DNA of 64,000 nucleotides from Symsagittifera roscoffensis (taxonomy: Eukaryota > Xenacoelomorpha > Acoela > Convolutidae): the NCBI RefSeq assembly GCF_963678635.1, contig NC_087067.1, positions 6,428,647 to 6,492,646 on the forward strand. Reading direction: 5' to 3'. A program made the position numbers and the translations under genes. This document shows positions 21,450 through 31,960 of this stretch, one piece after another. Position 1 is the stretch's first letter, and each line of letters opens with the position of its first letter. The notes below the pieces were generated by a model. That model saw only the letters and a program-made list of their open reading frames with translations. It had not been told where the DNA came from and ran no database searches.

Positions 21450-21535
21450 AACAGGTTCTGGTCAGATTCATTTGAACCCAGGACCTTTGCCGTTCCAAGC
21501 GTATTCGTTACCTCCCGGCCAAGTGTGCAGGAGAC
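21450..21535 (-). repeat. tRNA-derived SINE-like segment
   Basis: The minus strand reads GGTCCTGGGTTCAAATGAAT after an A-box-like GGTAACGAATACGC. It is related to the segment inserted three times in the 59-63 kb satellite array (CAAGGCGT / GGACCTTTGCCGT wording). Confidence 0.5.
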
Positions 21536-21852
21536 ACTAAGAAACTTACATTCATTATGAACCAAGGTACCAACAGGAGTCCAGATGAATCCTGTGAAAA
21601 AACTTATCCACGGGGAAAAAATCTAGCACCCGATTGTAATTTCCTTGCTCGTCGCAAGGGTCAAAAAAGAGTGTCAAAAACGGTAAAATTTTTCCAAAAA
21701 AACTTTTAGCAATTTTTCCGGATTTTTTCTCAGATTTGCCATATAACAAGTAAATCTACGGTATTTTCCAAAAAGTTGTAAATTTTGCACAAAAAGTGAA
21801 ATTTTGTATCAAATGAATTTATCGCAATTTTTTATCGAATTTGCAAATTGAA

Positions 21853-21955
21853 AATTTGTATCGAGAGTGCAATTTTGTATCGAAAGTGCAATTTTGTATT
21901 GAATTTGCAATTTTGTATCGAAAGTGCAATTTTGTATCGAACTTGCAACTTATCG
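21853..21955. repeat. tandem repeat, about 21-bp unit, five copies
   Basis: TGCAATTTTGTATCGAAAG recurs with small changes about every 21 bases. It is intronic. Confidence 0.75.
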
Positions 21956-22235
21956 CTTTGTTGATGTATAAAAATTTTTTAGTCGGCAAACTATATCATT
22001 TTTTTTGCTGGTCGCTTTGCGGCTAGTAGGTCTCTTCAAACCTTAATTAAGATATTTTCAACAAATTTCTCTCGACAATGAGAAAAATTGTGGATATCTT
22101 AAACTGGAACATAAATTGCAGCACAAATCCTTCATAAATTGCGCCACAAATCCATCAAGCGAAAGGACTTCAGTATATTATAGCGCTCAATACTACTAGA
22201 CTCTAATTCTCATAAATGATTTTTGAGTGATTTAG

Positions 22236-22420
22236 AAGTATGATCAACTCTCTCGTGGAAATGAATCAACTCGACGAAGCTGAAGCAACAAACGAGCGCA
22301 ATTTGACCCATGGCACTCTGATTTGCAGCTGCAGCTTCATCGCAGTTGCCTCTCTCACTTTATCTTTGGTTGGAGTCCGGCGAATGGCTGACCTTGGGCT
22401 GATCATGGGGAGCCTAACAG
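22236..22420 (+). CDS. GPCR exon 4: intracellular loop 3 and TM6
   Basis: The acceptor TTTAG precedes it. The first base completes the Arg codon (AG|A) left by exon 3 in its shifted frame. The product is an acidic loop (EMNQLDEAEATNERN), then a hydrophobic helix (LICSCSFIAVASLTLSLVG) placed as TM6, and a short loop. The TM6 toggle motif FxxxWxP is absent. The donor ACAG|GTGAAA leaves phase 1. The phase match on both sides supports it as a real exon. Confidence 0.65.
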
Positions 22421-23412
22421 GTGAAACGTTACCTTTTAATCAGAGAGTTATAACTGTCAATACTTAAAAACGTTTCCTGAATATAATTTCGGCTCATTTT
22501 TGCCCAAAAAATATAACTGGAGTTGGAAGGAACTTGAAACATATGAAATCATCCATGGGATCTTTTTCCTTTTCCTCCCACCTCGTATGAGCATCAATTT
22601 TATGATGTAATGAGTGGTTTTACAAGGTTAGTTATGAAGACCAAATATGTTTGTCGTGGCCCGGTTAGTCCGCATGCCAATTTTCTTGTTAATCGGTTAG
22701 TGAGAACAGTAATTTTACTTGTAAAAATTGCAGGTGGGGGGAAAAGGAAAAAGAGCCCATCCATGCATTGTGCAGCAGTAATAGATAATATCATCCATTA
22801 TCCATTTAAATTTCGACAATACTTATACACACATCAGTAAGCGTGCCAAGGGAAGGGGGCGCTCCCAACCCCCCCCCCCCCCCCCCATCCCCCCCCACCC
22901 CCAATTCTGGTTGCCAAAATTTTACAAAGGGTACTTCTACCTTTGGTACAATTTAACGACATACATTTTTGGCTGATCAACCTCAAATTTTTTCTAAAGG
23001 CGCCTTTGGCGGCGCCAATATAACTAAATTTAAGGTGGGAGCGCGAGCCGAAAAACCGCGATTTTTTGGGTTTTTATAGTATTTTCGGAGAGCTCGGAAA
23101 ATCAAATTGATCGATCTTAAAAAAAAGCTAATGAAAACTTGCAATTTGAAAAACCTTGCCCCCCCCCCGCCAGAAAAACTTCTGCGCACGCCACGGACCC
23201 ACATTAAAGTAATTTTTTATGTTTTTCAGCCATTTGATGGCAAATCTTTCCCATTCAAAAATCCACTAATCTACAGAATAGAGTGGAATATTTAGTTTCA
23301 GTTCCAGACCAAGTAAGGTGAAACAAAACATTCCGTTACTTTTTACGAAAGCTTGAACAATAAAACAATCCAAATTTAACAGTTTGAGTTATTTTAAAAA
23401 AAGTTGTTTTAG
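22421..23412. other. GPCR intron 4
   Basis: It holds a MITE (22,557-22,758), a long poly-C stretch (22,868-22,905) and a remnant also seen near 51.0 kb. It ends at the acceptor TTTTAG. Confidence 0.6.
22557..22758. mobile_element. MITE with about 27-bp inverted ends and ATCCAT duplication
   Basis: The left end GGGATCTTTTTCCTTTTCC is mirrored by GGAAAAGGAAAAAGAGCCC at the right end. The element is flanked by ATCCAT on both sides (22,551-22,556 and 22,759-22,764), a 6-bp target duplication. It is 202 bp and non-coding. A related copy is at 29,190-29,393. Confidence 0.8.
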
Positions 23413-23765
23413 AGCCCGCGCAGTTCTCACTTGTGCGAATAATGATAACCAATCTCATCTTTCTGTCCATTTGTCTCAATATGATTATTGTGTTCGCCTG
23501 GCTTTCTTTTCAAAACCCCGAATTCAGGGGAAGTCTCAAGGACATTTTTATCTCCTTTTACTGGAAAATTACCCAAATCAGCCAAACAAACAATGAGCCC
23601 ACAAATGAAATCAACGGCTGCCAAGCAGAAGCAGGTGGCGAAAACAGGCCGGCTGACGAAATTCAGGACAGCAATTTATTTGATGCGAAAGCTCAATTAT
23701 TTATCATGAGCTGTTTTCTCCCTAGACCATCAAGTTCGAATGTATTTTGTATATGCGTTCACTAG
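23413..23765 (+). CDS. GPCR exon 5: TM7, helix 8, C-terminal tail
   Basis: The acceptor TTTTAG precedes it and the first two bases complete the codon left by exon 4 (G|AG). TM7 is NLIFLSICLNMIIVFAW, where NMIIVF stands in the place of NPxxY. It is followed by QNPEFRGSLKDIF, which matches the class A helix-8 pattern NxxFRxxLKxxF. A polar tail of about 75 residues ends at TAG 23763-23765. The last 20 or so residues are hydrophobic and Cys-rich, so the true tail could instead be spliced to the open frame at 24,391. Confidence 0.7.
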
Positions 23766-24390
23766 ATATGCATGATCAAAATGATTATAGAGAAAAAGAG
23801 CTCTAGTCGATTGAAAACGGATGTTTCAGTTTCAGAGAAAACATTTCATATGAAGTTCGAATTTTTAAATCGCTTGTCAATTTATTTGACAAGCGAACTA
23901 CGCCAACAAAAATTTTGTCGCGGAAGTTTTCTTGTTCGGTGGAGTTTGGGGGGGGGGGGTGTGAAAAACAGGTTTAAGTTAACTGCCCCATCCTTAGTTA
24001 ATAATTTGGCGGGTAAATGTTACAATTTGAAACCAATCAGAATTGACATTTTAATTCATTCTTTTGAACCGATGAGCACAGTAGGCGCGAGGAGCGGGGT
24101 GTTGCTATAGATTGATCTATTAGAAAATTTAGGTGGAAGAAGCTGGTATGACCTAATTGGACCAGGTTATTATCCTCCCCCCCCCCCCCCCCTCTGAGTT
24201 CGAACTTTCAGCCAATCAGAATAGAGCATTTTACATGCAGCGCTAAGTAGAATTAAATAAAAATGAACAATGGGACAATGGGGTTGAGGATCTTAACTTG
24301 GTCTATTTGGGGGGGGGGGGGATTGGAGGATGTTAACTTGTAACTTGATCCACCTACTTTTTTCCTGGTTGCATCAAATAAATGTAGGAG
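23766..24390. other. non-coding stretch with poly-G/poly-C runs
   Basis: It contains G runs at about 23,949 and 24,309 and a C run at about 24,176, next to GATGTTAACTTG and GATCTTAACTTGG phrases that resemble the ends of the MITE family at 31.7 and 48.7 kb. No gene is seen. Confidence 0.4.
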
Positions 24391-24732
24391 CCAAATGAAC
24401 AACCACTTGTCAATCGTACCAACGTATTCCCAAATGCATCATCTATCAACCGAATTCCGACCGGAAAAGCTGCTAATTTGGAGACTGAGAGGCTTCAGAT
24501 TCAGCTTCGGAAACTAATTCAGATGGAGTACGGCCGACAAGATTCTGACGAAAACCAAGACTTTGATAGGAACCACGTCTCTCACAAAAACCACCATCCT
24601 GACAAAAACCAGGAAGCCCATCTGACAGTAAAAGAACCAACAGAACATTCGAATCAATTCACCCATGAAGATAGCGACTTTAAAATTACAGTTTTCGCTA
24701 AAACTTCTGCCGCTGCAGTTAAGAAATGGTAA
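24391..24732 (+). CDS. candidate 3' exon: polar, His/Asp-rich frame
   Basis: The frame is open from a possible acceptor (ATGTAG) at 24,390 to TAA at 24,730-24,732, 113 codons. The product is hydrophilic, with HKNHHPDKNQ and acidic stretches, like a receptor tail. It lies 0.6 kb after GPCR exon 5 and on the same strand, but its phase 0 does not fit an obvious donor in exon 5. It may be an alternative last exon or chance. Confidence 0.25.
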   Translation, partial: PNEQPLVNRTNVFPNASSINRIPTGKAANLETERLQIQLRKLIQMEYGRQDSDENQDFDRNHVSHKNHHPDKNQEAHLTVKEPTEHSNQFTHEDSDFKITVFAKTSAAAVKKW

Positions 24733-25923
24733 CTTTGATTACTGTTTAAGTATTGTATCCATTTATAGAAGCATTTTTATTTCGAATTGTCAAAATCAAA
24801 TTTAGGACAAATTTAGTGTTATGTTAGGCTTAAAAAATTTTGGTCCAATTATGTTGATACTTTTAAAAGATAAAAACTAATATTTTGCTCTGATGTGAAT
24901 TTATAATACAAAAAAAAACTTTATAAATCTCCATGTTATTTTCTTTGTTGGGTTTCGTTAATTTGTCAAAATTGTGCAGATCCTCTTTATTAAATATTTT
25001 GCTGCGATTCATTAAAAAATGTCGACAAAATGTTGATACTTTTAAAGATAAAATTAATTATTCTGATGAGAATAAATTATACAATGAAAAGCTAAAAAAA
25101 GTCTCCAAGGTAATTTTTTCGTTGCGTTTCGTTACTTTGTCAAAATGTGTAGATCCTCTTTATTAAATTATTTGCTGCGATTCATTATAAAAGTAAGAAA
25201 AATGATGAAATTTTTTTGATACTTCTGTCAATAATAAACAAATTTCTCATTGTTAAATTATTTGCTGCGTTTCATAAAAATACAAAAAGATGGTGGTTTT
25301 CAAATAAAATCTTTTGCTACCACTTCTGTTATTGCTGTCAAAAAACCCAAAATTAAATTATCGTATCAATGGAAGCACTTTCAGTTTCGAGTTAACATCA
25401 AATTATTGTTAATTTAAATATATTTTGGTTTCAAATGTAAATTTTTTGCTAATACTTGACTAAGTTAAGTAAATAAGGATTTTTGTCAAAATTTATTGTA
25501 CATTTTCATTGTAAAAAATATCGAAGCCATTGTCAAATTGTTTAGTTAGATGATTTCTTTGATAAAACTCAAACATTACGAAGCCAAACTGTGCACTGGG
25601 TAGGAGCAAATTTAGCATGTTTAGGTTTCCGGAACTCGGAGACAAGTCTTTAAACATATTACAATTTTGTCAGAATGATCGAAGAAATAAAAAAAAGAAC
25701 TAAGAAAGATCAAAGAGCTTTTTTGGAGCGGAATCTGCATAAAAAATCATAAAATGTATAGTATGGCCTCGTAATGAAGCTAAAATACAACATCCTTTTT
25801 CACAACTGTCTCTATAAGAATTGCGTACTCATAAATTCTTAAAGGTTGTTTTTGTTCAAAGTTATTTGTAGATTTTTTAATTAGTGAAACAAAAACTCTC
25901 CCCTGATGTGAATTAATATACCG
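24733..25923. other. AT-rich non-coding stretch
   Basis: Apart from the tandem repeat at 24,850-25,200, I see no gene or named element. Confidence 0.5.
24850..25200. repeat. tandem repeat, about 180-bp unit, two copies plus fragments
   Basis: GTTGATACTTTTAAA recurs at about 24,853 and 25,032. GCAGATCCTCTTTATTAAAT and GCTGCGATTCATTA recur at about 24,976 and 25,150, with a further fragment near 25,255. Confidence 0.7.
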
Positions 25924-28492
25924 ATGGTAAGCTTTCAAAATATCTTTGATATGAATTTGTTGATTGCATTTCTCGAAAGTCTCAATAAAACACATTTCAA
26001 TGGAGGAAGGAAACAAAAGTTTTCCGAGGTGGATTTTCAAAGCGCAATTTACAAAATCATTAAGATTTTCTTCAACCGATTTTCAACATGGCAGACATTT
26101 TTGAAAAAACAGTCAAAAAGTTTCAAGGTTTGTAAAACAAAATGGATGCCGTTAACTTGTACCAAAAGAGGACCCTTTGAGTGGGCAGGGGGTAAGCCTA
26201 TATCATCACTATTCCCTAATCACATTACCCCTGTCTGATTTAGCACAATTACAAAATGTGCCAAAAATCTTCTTTTTAAAAAAAAACACGATAACATGAT
26301 TTAAAAATTTTTTGTCAATGTTCGATTTGAACGGTCCTAACATTTCCTTAACAAACCAACAAAAGACAAAAAACGTTAGAGATTTTTATTGCCGAAGTTA
26401 TTTTAAAACATAGAAAATTTCTTTTTCATGAAGATTTTTTGTTGAAGTTTTTATTGCCAAAGTTATTTTAAACATAACAAAATTTCTATTTCATGAAGAT
26501 TCTTTGTTGAAGTTTTTATTGCCAAAGTTATTTTAAAACATAGAAAATTTCTTTTTCATGAAGAGTCTTTGTTGAAATTTTCTGTCGCTTTCTGTAACAG
26601 TTGGAACAAAAAATCGCTCGTAAGTTATAGCAGTTAAAAATTAATTGGAGCGTGACATTTCTGAAATTGATTCAACAAAAATAAGATAGACCTACATATA
26701 TTAGATGACCCTTTACATCAAATTTTGACAAAATCAATCAAGTTCCAAGAAAAGAAAGCAAATATGGAAAACAACCTAAAAACTAAGTTAGATGATTTTT
26801 GTAGTGCTTTTATGACCCAATTGAAAAAAAAATGCGGGGTTCTGAATTAGTACAATGAGATGGAAAATATTCCCGGCTATACAGTCATCGATTTCAACCG
26901 CCAATTCTTAAGCTTCATTTCAATTTTTGCACTTTAAAATAAAGAAAAGACAATAAAAATTGATGACTGTAAGGCCTAGAATGATTTTAATCTTACTGTA
27001 CCAATTGTGAACCCCACGACACTTCCAATTGGTTTGTAAAATCACTACAAAATCTATTTAACTTAGCTTCTAAGCATGATTTTCATATGTGCGTTCACTT
27101 CATTGGAAAAAAGTTCATGTCAACCAATTTTTTAACAGCGGTAAAACGGATTTTTGCAACACTTGCAAGATGTTGAATAGAAAACAAGTCATTCTTCTGA
27201 AAAGTTATTGAAAAAATTACTTGAAAAACTCGAAAAAAAAACTATCTACAAAAATTTCACACCGTGGTTTCGGATGAGGCTCATTACCAGCCGTAGTTAG
27301 CATTGAGAATCAATGAGTGAGCGGCAAAAAAGATGAAAAAACTTGAGTCGACATTCGTTCAGCCAAAAACGAAACGTCATAAAACGTTGTTTAATTAAAA
27401 TACAGTATGAATCAAAAACAAAAAACATAATATAAGCTGCTTTTGGAAAAAACGGAAAAGCAGCCGACAAAATTTAGGACAAAAACCAAAAGCCCAAAAA
27501 ATCAACTTTTAAAAATTAAATACATATTTGAAAAACTAATCCCTTCCTGAAATGAACTAAAAAATAATTTTACTTGATTTTTTGCAGAAAATTGAGCATG
27601 TCTGGATTGCAGCAGAGATTGAGCAGATTTTATTAGAAAAAATGTTGAATGTCTGGGAGGATGGATAGGCCGAAATCGCCCCTGTATTCCCTAGGTCATA
27701 CGTTTTTTCTTACTACACTTTCGCAAACTTGTACCAAAAATAAAAAAATATATATTTCAAATTCCGACATTATTTAGGAATTAAATTTTTCGCTAAATAT
27801 TTTTTCAGCACTTAATCCCATTTCTGAAATTGATAAGATCACAGCCTTATCATTTCAATTGAGTAGACCTAAAACAATTATTTTACCCCTTCTCAATCTG
27901 AAACTGTATCGATTTAAAAAGATAAATTCGTCTGCGTTTGACTCAAAGTATTTGTATTTTGACCATAGCGACCCTAGATGGGTATGTTAAAACTCGTTAA
28001 AAATCATTAAATAAAATGATAAGCTCCTCACCGACAAAGTCAAACTAATTTTAGAGATCAGAAATCAGCGATTACACTCCCTACTGCATCAACTCTTTAT
28101 TACAGTTAGTCTTACTAAAAAAAATCTAACTTTTTGGATTTTTGCCTAAAATCATCTAAAGCCATTTCCTTCAATTTCACAATCCTTTGACTCTCAGTTC
28201 GACCAATGAATACAACTTTCTTTTGATTTGGAGTTCGATAAAGTTTTGCCCTATCTGTTCTACTTTGTCGTTTTTTTTTCGTGAGTCAAAACCTTGATTT
28301 CTGTCGGTTGTGGATCAAAAATAGTTCGCCTGTTCAACCTTTGCGCTCAAAAAATAAGTCACACACTTCGACCCGGGTTTGAAAAGGAAACACTAGCAAG
28401 AACACGACATAAATCAGCTCATGGGTTCTAAAAGTCCAATAAAAAAAGTAAGAATTAGCTCAAATTCGTAAAAACTCAGCGATGTCTCGGAC
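25924..28492. other. AT-rich non-coding stretch
   Basis: A 104-codon frame at 25,924-26,238 has no recognisable protein character and its minus-strand partner is equally open, so I do not call it. The only clear structure is the 65-bp tandem repeat at 26,383-26,578. Confidence 0.5.
26383..26578. repeat. tandem repeat, 65-bp unit, three copies
   Basis: TTTTTATTGCC(A/G)AAGTTATTTTAAA starts at about 26,383, 26,448 and 26,513. Each is followed by TTTCATGAAGA...TTTGTTGAA. Confidence 0.85.
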
Positions 28493-29184
28493 ATGATTCT
28501 AGGACCCACTGCGACCAAGACATCAGTCTCACTCACTTACCACTCAGCTACGGGCTCTTCGTCCTTCACAAACACTGCCAAAAATAAAGCCGAGAACAGT
28601 TGCTATGAAAATTCCACTGCTACATATCATAATTATAGCAAAAAGGCACACGAGAGAACATTTCAAATGAACATTTGTTTGCAAGTTAGGTTAGAAAAAA
28701 AGAAGGTTCGTACTAAAACACTAGCTGCTAGCTACCGTAAGAACGAAACCAGAAAAAAAGAAGTAAGCCTGGAATTAGTAAAACTTTGATTTGTATTGGC
28801 TTCGAATCTGTGACCTCGAAAATTGGAGTCTCGCCTCTGGGCCACGAACGCTTACCAACCAGCAAACACTAATCTAAAACAAAGCAGCTACATATGCGAT
28901 TAAATTGCACCGCCAAGCAGCAAAAGTGGCACCAAATACAAACAGGCACAACTTTGCAAGTAAAAATTTGGAATATAACAAACTGAAGGCATCCACGCTA
29001 ACTTTGCATTGAATAAATTGGAAAGCATAGAACTACATACTGCATAAATTATGTATTTTAAAAATAACGAGATATATTGAGTCAAAAAATTTCTGGAATC
29101 AAGTTTTTATTATTCTTATGTTGTTTGAAACAAATGGCTTTTTTGGGTTCATCTGATGAATTAAAAATGCATCAACTTTGTTAA
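28493..29184 (-). repeat. dispersed tRNA-derived repeat, copy 1
   Basis: It has minus-strand tRNA-like phrases (GTAGCTGAGTGGTAAGTG near 28,550 and GGTCACAGATTCGAAGCC near 28,805), then a body matching 43,180-43,630 (GGTACCAAATACA / AAATTGAAAAGCATA and GATGAATTAAAAATGCATCAACT). It looks like a composite SINE with a tRNA-derived head. Confidence 0.5.
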
Positions 29185-29189
29185 CTTAA

Positions 29190-29393
29190 GAAATTTTTCC
29201 TTTTCCTCCAACCTCACATAGGCATCAATTTTATGGTGTAACGACTGGATTAAAAGGTTAATTATGAAAACAATCATGTTTGCCATGGCCTAACGAATCC
29301 GCGTGCAAATTTTTGTAACAACCCGACAATGCGAACGGATCAATTTTAAAAATATGCAGGTGAGTGGAAACGGAAAAAGAGCCTCAACTCATT
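29190..29393. mobile_element. MITE, degraded relative of the 22,557 element
   Basis: Left TTTTTCCTTTTCCTCC and right GGAAACGGAAAAAGAGCC are inverted. The interior GGCATCAATTTTATGG matches the 22.6-kb copy in order. The ends are more diverged than in that copy. Confidence 0.65.
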
Positions 29394-30025
29394 ACTATTC
29401 GAATGTCAAAGCAGATGCTATCAAAACGCTGTAAAGGTTCCGCCAAAAGTGGCACCATCCGTTAGAAAAAAAAGAATAGTCGTACTATTACACTAACACT
29501 ATCTAAAGTTGGCAAGTGTAAACACCCGGCAAGACTTCATTGACTTTATTTCAGATTTGAAGCATTAGTTTGAAGCAAGGATATTGAAGTGAACAAAAAA
29601 TTGTGGAAGTTAACAGCTTTTCAGACTAACAGCTTTATACAAAAAACCATCATGACCTAAATAGGTATCTACACTTAGTTGTTTGAGACTTGAAAAAGCA
29701 TATGAAAACGAAAAACTGCAATGCGACACCGCTTTGCAAGCTATTGTATCACTTTGCCCAGTGTGTATTTAAACTACTCGGGTTTATATTGCATCAAAAC
29801 GCGCAAGGTTAGACCATAAATTCAAATATACTGGAACCTGGAAACAAGAACTGACGGCGAGACATAAAATTTCAATCACAAAATGTCAATATTTAACATG
29901 TATGATATATATGCAATTAGAATTAGCTACAAAATCCCAAAATTTACAATACTATTTTTTCTGGCACCGGGTTGGAACTATCAGCAGCGAGCGCCGGAAC
30001 ACACCTGCGAGAGGAGTTTTACTGT
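29394..30025. other. AT-rich non-coding stretch
   Basis: Nothing recognised. Confidence 0.4.
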
Positions 30026-30325
30026 TCACATGGACTGGTTATGGTGATCTATTTGGGTGTGATGATGACTGCTACTGTTTCTGTCCACTCTGTCCGCTGT
30101 TGTAGAATCAAAAGAGTGGTTCATGACTGCTTCGTTGTGTTGGTTCCCGCTGCATGGTTCCTTGTGGTGTTGCATCATGTGGTGATGATGGTACGCATGG
30201 GCATAGTGGCCCATACCTGTTTGGTATCCCGACTCCGGCTGGTGTTGACTAGGGTTCCGCACGCCATTTGCATATCTCGCTGAAGATTCATCGGGACCTA
30301 AAGAACACGCACTTGAAGAACGCTT
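30026..30325 (-). CDS. candidate alternative last exon, His/Ser-rich
   Basis: On the minus strand a plausible acceptor (TTTACCCTTAAG) precedes 99 codons and a stop at 30,026. The product is polar and low-complexity (YAHAYHHHHMMQHHKE). It starts in phase 0, so it could be spliced from the Pro/Met-rich exon (36,007-36,230) of the MIA2/MIA3-like gene as an alternative to the exon at 31,493-31,582. It may belong to another gene. Confidence 0.3.
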   Translation of the reverse strand, partial: KRSSSACSLGPDESSARYANGVRNPSQHQPESGYQTGMGHYAHAYHHHHMMQHHKEPCSGNQHNEAVMNHSFDSTTADRVDRNSSSHHHTQIDHHNQSM

Positions 30326-31492
30326 CTTAAGGGTAAATAAAGCCAATTTATCCGATAGTAATACACTTTGTTTTCGACTAAACCGGTAACATCATCACAC
30401 GCTTAAGTTTTGCACAGATCAGACTTCCAACCAATTGAAAAAAGCGCTCTGGGAATACGCGTTCAAGGCTTGTTTAAGCACTTACACATCAGCTGCAGAA
30501 ACAGATTTTGCGATATTAAAAATTAATTAAAATTTTGAAATAGCGGCAGGCTAATCAAACCATCACGAGCGGAAATTTGTTTAAAGATTTCCCACAAGTT
30601 AAACTAACCTTTTAAGAGTTAATTCAAAACGACCTCCGGATCTCTTTTACTATTTCCTGCCAATAGCGAAAGCAGATTCGTTAATGGTTACACTATTAGC
30701 ACATTTTTAACTGTTGAATTAGTACTTAATAGGGGGCTATTCTTTTCTAGATACCATGCAATGCGGTGGCGGTGGGGGGTTGTGAAAGAGATCCCGGCCT
30801 TCAATTTGATCCAAGAGAAATTTTCAGTTCTCACGTATTCACTTGAATAAGTAATGTTCTCAGTTAAAATGTTAAACAGTTTTTTCTTTGATTTTCACAA
30901 GCAGGGAGGAAGCCGAGATGAATATTGACCAGCATCAAGCTTTAATTTAATTTACTTTGCGTACACTCACCATGCTGAAATAGAACTCATCGCTGTTACA
31001 AGAGTTGAAACGTACAAAGGTAACTGATTAAAATTGAAGGGGCCAAGGAAATTAGACGACAAGAAATTAGACGACCGTAAAGAACCGAAATTTACGGACA
31101 ACCAGTATTTACTCAGGCAAAAGATAATTTAAGTCTGTAAACAAATTTCACGCAAGTTATTGTCTAAATTTCGTTCTTTTCTGATCGTCTAATTTGCTTG
31201 TCCTCTAATTTCCTAACCCCGAAACCCCGAAATTGAAACATCGAATGATAAAAATGAAAATGCTGTCAGTTTATTTCCGACAAAACTATTAATTTCGGAA
31301 ATGGACTTAGATCTTAACCTGAACAAAGTTCAAAGCAGGGGACACTTCCAAGTAAAAACCAATTTTGTAAACTAATTCAGCTAGCAGTGCATGCGGCCAT
31401 TTTTGTTGGATGATTAGAAATTTATCAATTCTTTATTGATTCACAAAAATTTATTATCCAAATTTTATTGTATGTCTGAGAGAAGGGTGAAT
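30326..31492. other. non-coding stretch downstream of the MIA2/MIA3-like gene
   Basis: No gene is seen. The part next to 31,493 is the likely 3' UTR, with two polyadenylation signals. Confidence 0.5.
31454..31469 (-). terminator. polyadenylation signals
   Basis: On the minus strand, AATAAA at about 31,464-31,469 and a second AATAAA about 12 bases on lie 25-40 bases after the stop of the terminal exon at 31,493. This supports that exon as a genuine gene end. Confidence 0.55.
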
Positions 31493-31582
31493 CTAACGTG
31501 AAGTGTTCACATCTCTGCTGGGCTCTGACAAGTTGTCGCCATTGGTTCCGCTGCTATTCTGTTGGTACTGCTGCTGTGGGCT
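31493..31582 (-). CDS. MIA2/MIA3-like terminal exon p
   Basis: Acceptor GTTTTCAG, then 29 codons, phase 0, to TAG at 31,493-31,495. Reads SPQQQYQQNSSGTNGDNLSE. Followed by two AATAAA signals within 45 bases. The LINE at 31,961-35,735 lies in the intron before it. Confidence 0.5.
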   Translation of the reverse strand, partial: SPQQQYQQNSSGTNGDNLSEPSRDVNTSR

Positions 31583-31723
31583 CTGAAAACACGCAGATTT
31601 CAATTGAGAGGGAAGTTGATGTCATCTAATATGGTAGTTTTCAAAAAACACGACGCCAAATCAAGAAAGAAAAATGCTCTGATACGGCGACGAAAAGATT
31701 AAAGACGGATAAGAAACATCGAA

Positions 31724-31845
31724 TCTTGTTAACCATTCTACCCCTATTGCAAAAAGCGTATATGCTTAACTGTTCAATTCTTTCTGAACAAGGGGGATAT
31801 TTGTTACAAGGTACCATAGGGGGGGGGGGGGGGTAGTTAACAAGA
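31724..31845. mobile_element. small MITE-like element with TCTTGTTAAC ends and a G run
   Basis: TCTTGTTAAC at the left is mirrored by GTTAACAAGA at the right. The interior ends in a run of about 15 G. It forms part of the 234-bp block duplicated around the LINE, so a second copy lies at 35.74-35.86 kb. Confidence 0.55.
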
Positions 31846-31960
31846 TCTGAAATATCGTATATATTGGATATATTCACATTAAAAATAGAACAGTGCATGT
31901 GGAACAAAGTATAAGAGACTAATGCAATTATCTGACGTGATCACTGCCTATTAGCACAGT
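31727..31960. repeat. 234-bp direct repeat, 3' flank copy of LINE
   Basis: Identical to 35,736-35,970 except for the length of the poly-G run. It abuts the (CAA)n tail of the LINE, so it fits a target-site duplication of very unusual length. Confidence 0.85.

Larger units (their letters stand above)
20151..22235. other. GPCR intron 3, right part, with tRNA-like and tandem repeats
   Basis: No gene is supported. It holds minus-strand tRNA-like segments near 20,995-21,080 and 21,450-21,535, three copies of AACTTAGTAAA at 21,290-21,320, and a 21-bp tandem array at 21,853-21,955. It ends at the acceptor TTTAG before exon 4. Confidence 0.5.
5669..23765 (+). other. gene span: class A (rhodopsin-like) GPCR in five exons, with a frame break
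   Basis: Five exons (5669-5907, 9906-10035, 18103-18373, 22236-22420, 23413-23765) together give about 383 codons and seven hydrophobic segments in the right order. Junction phases agree: GG|G, a phase-0 join, AG|A and G|AG. Class A hallmarks present are the TM1 Asn, the TM2 Asp, the TM3 Cys, DRY, a TM5 Pro and an amphipathic helix 8. Departures are no TM4 Trp, no TM6 FxxxWxP, and NMIIVF where NPxxY is expected. The TM4-5 exon needs a one-base frame change. The third intron segment hosts a Gypsy element and the first a foldback element, both passive passengers. Ligand and subfamily cannot be told. The gene may be fast-evolving, a recent pseudogene, or carry a sequencing error. Confidence 0.7.

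Noticed and set aside
22868-24322. Poly-C and poly-G runs as quadruplex regulators
   Set aside because: They are plain homopolymers of uncertain length next to transposon ends, and no promoter or gene start is nearby.
25924-26238. 104-codon plus-strand ORF
   Set aside because: The opposite strand is also open, no domain is recognisable, and it lies in a repeat-rich gap.
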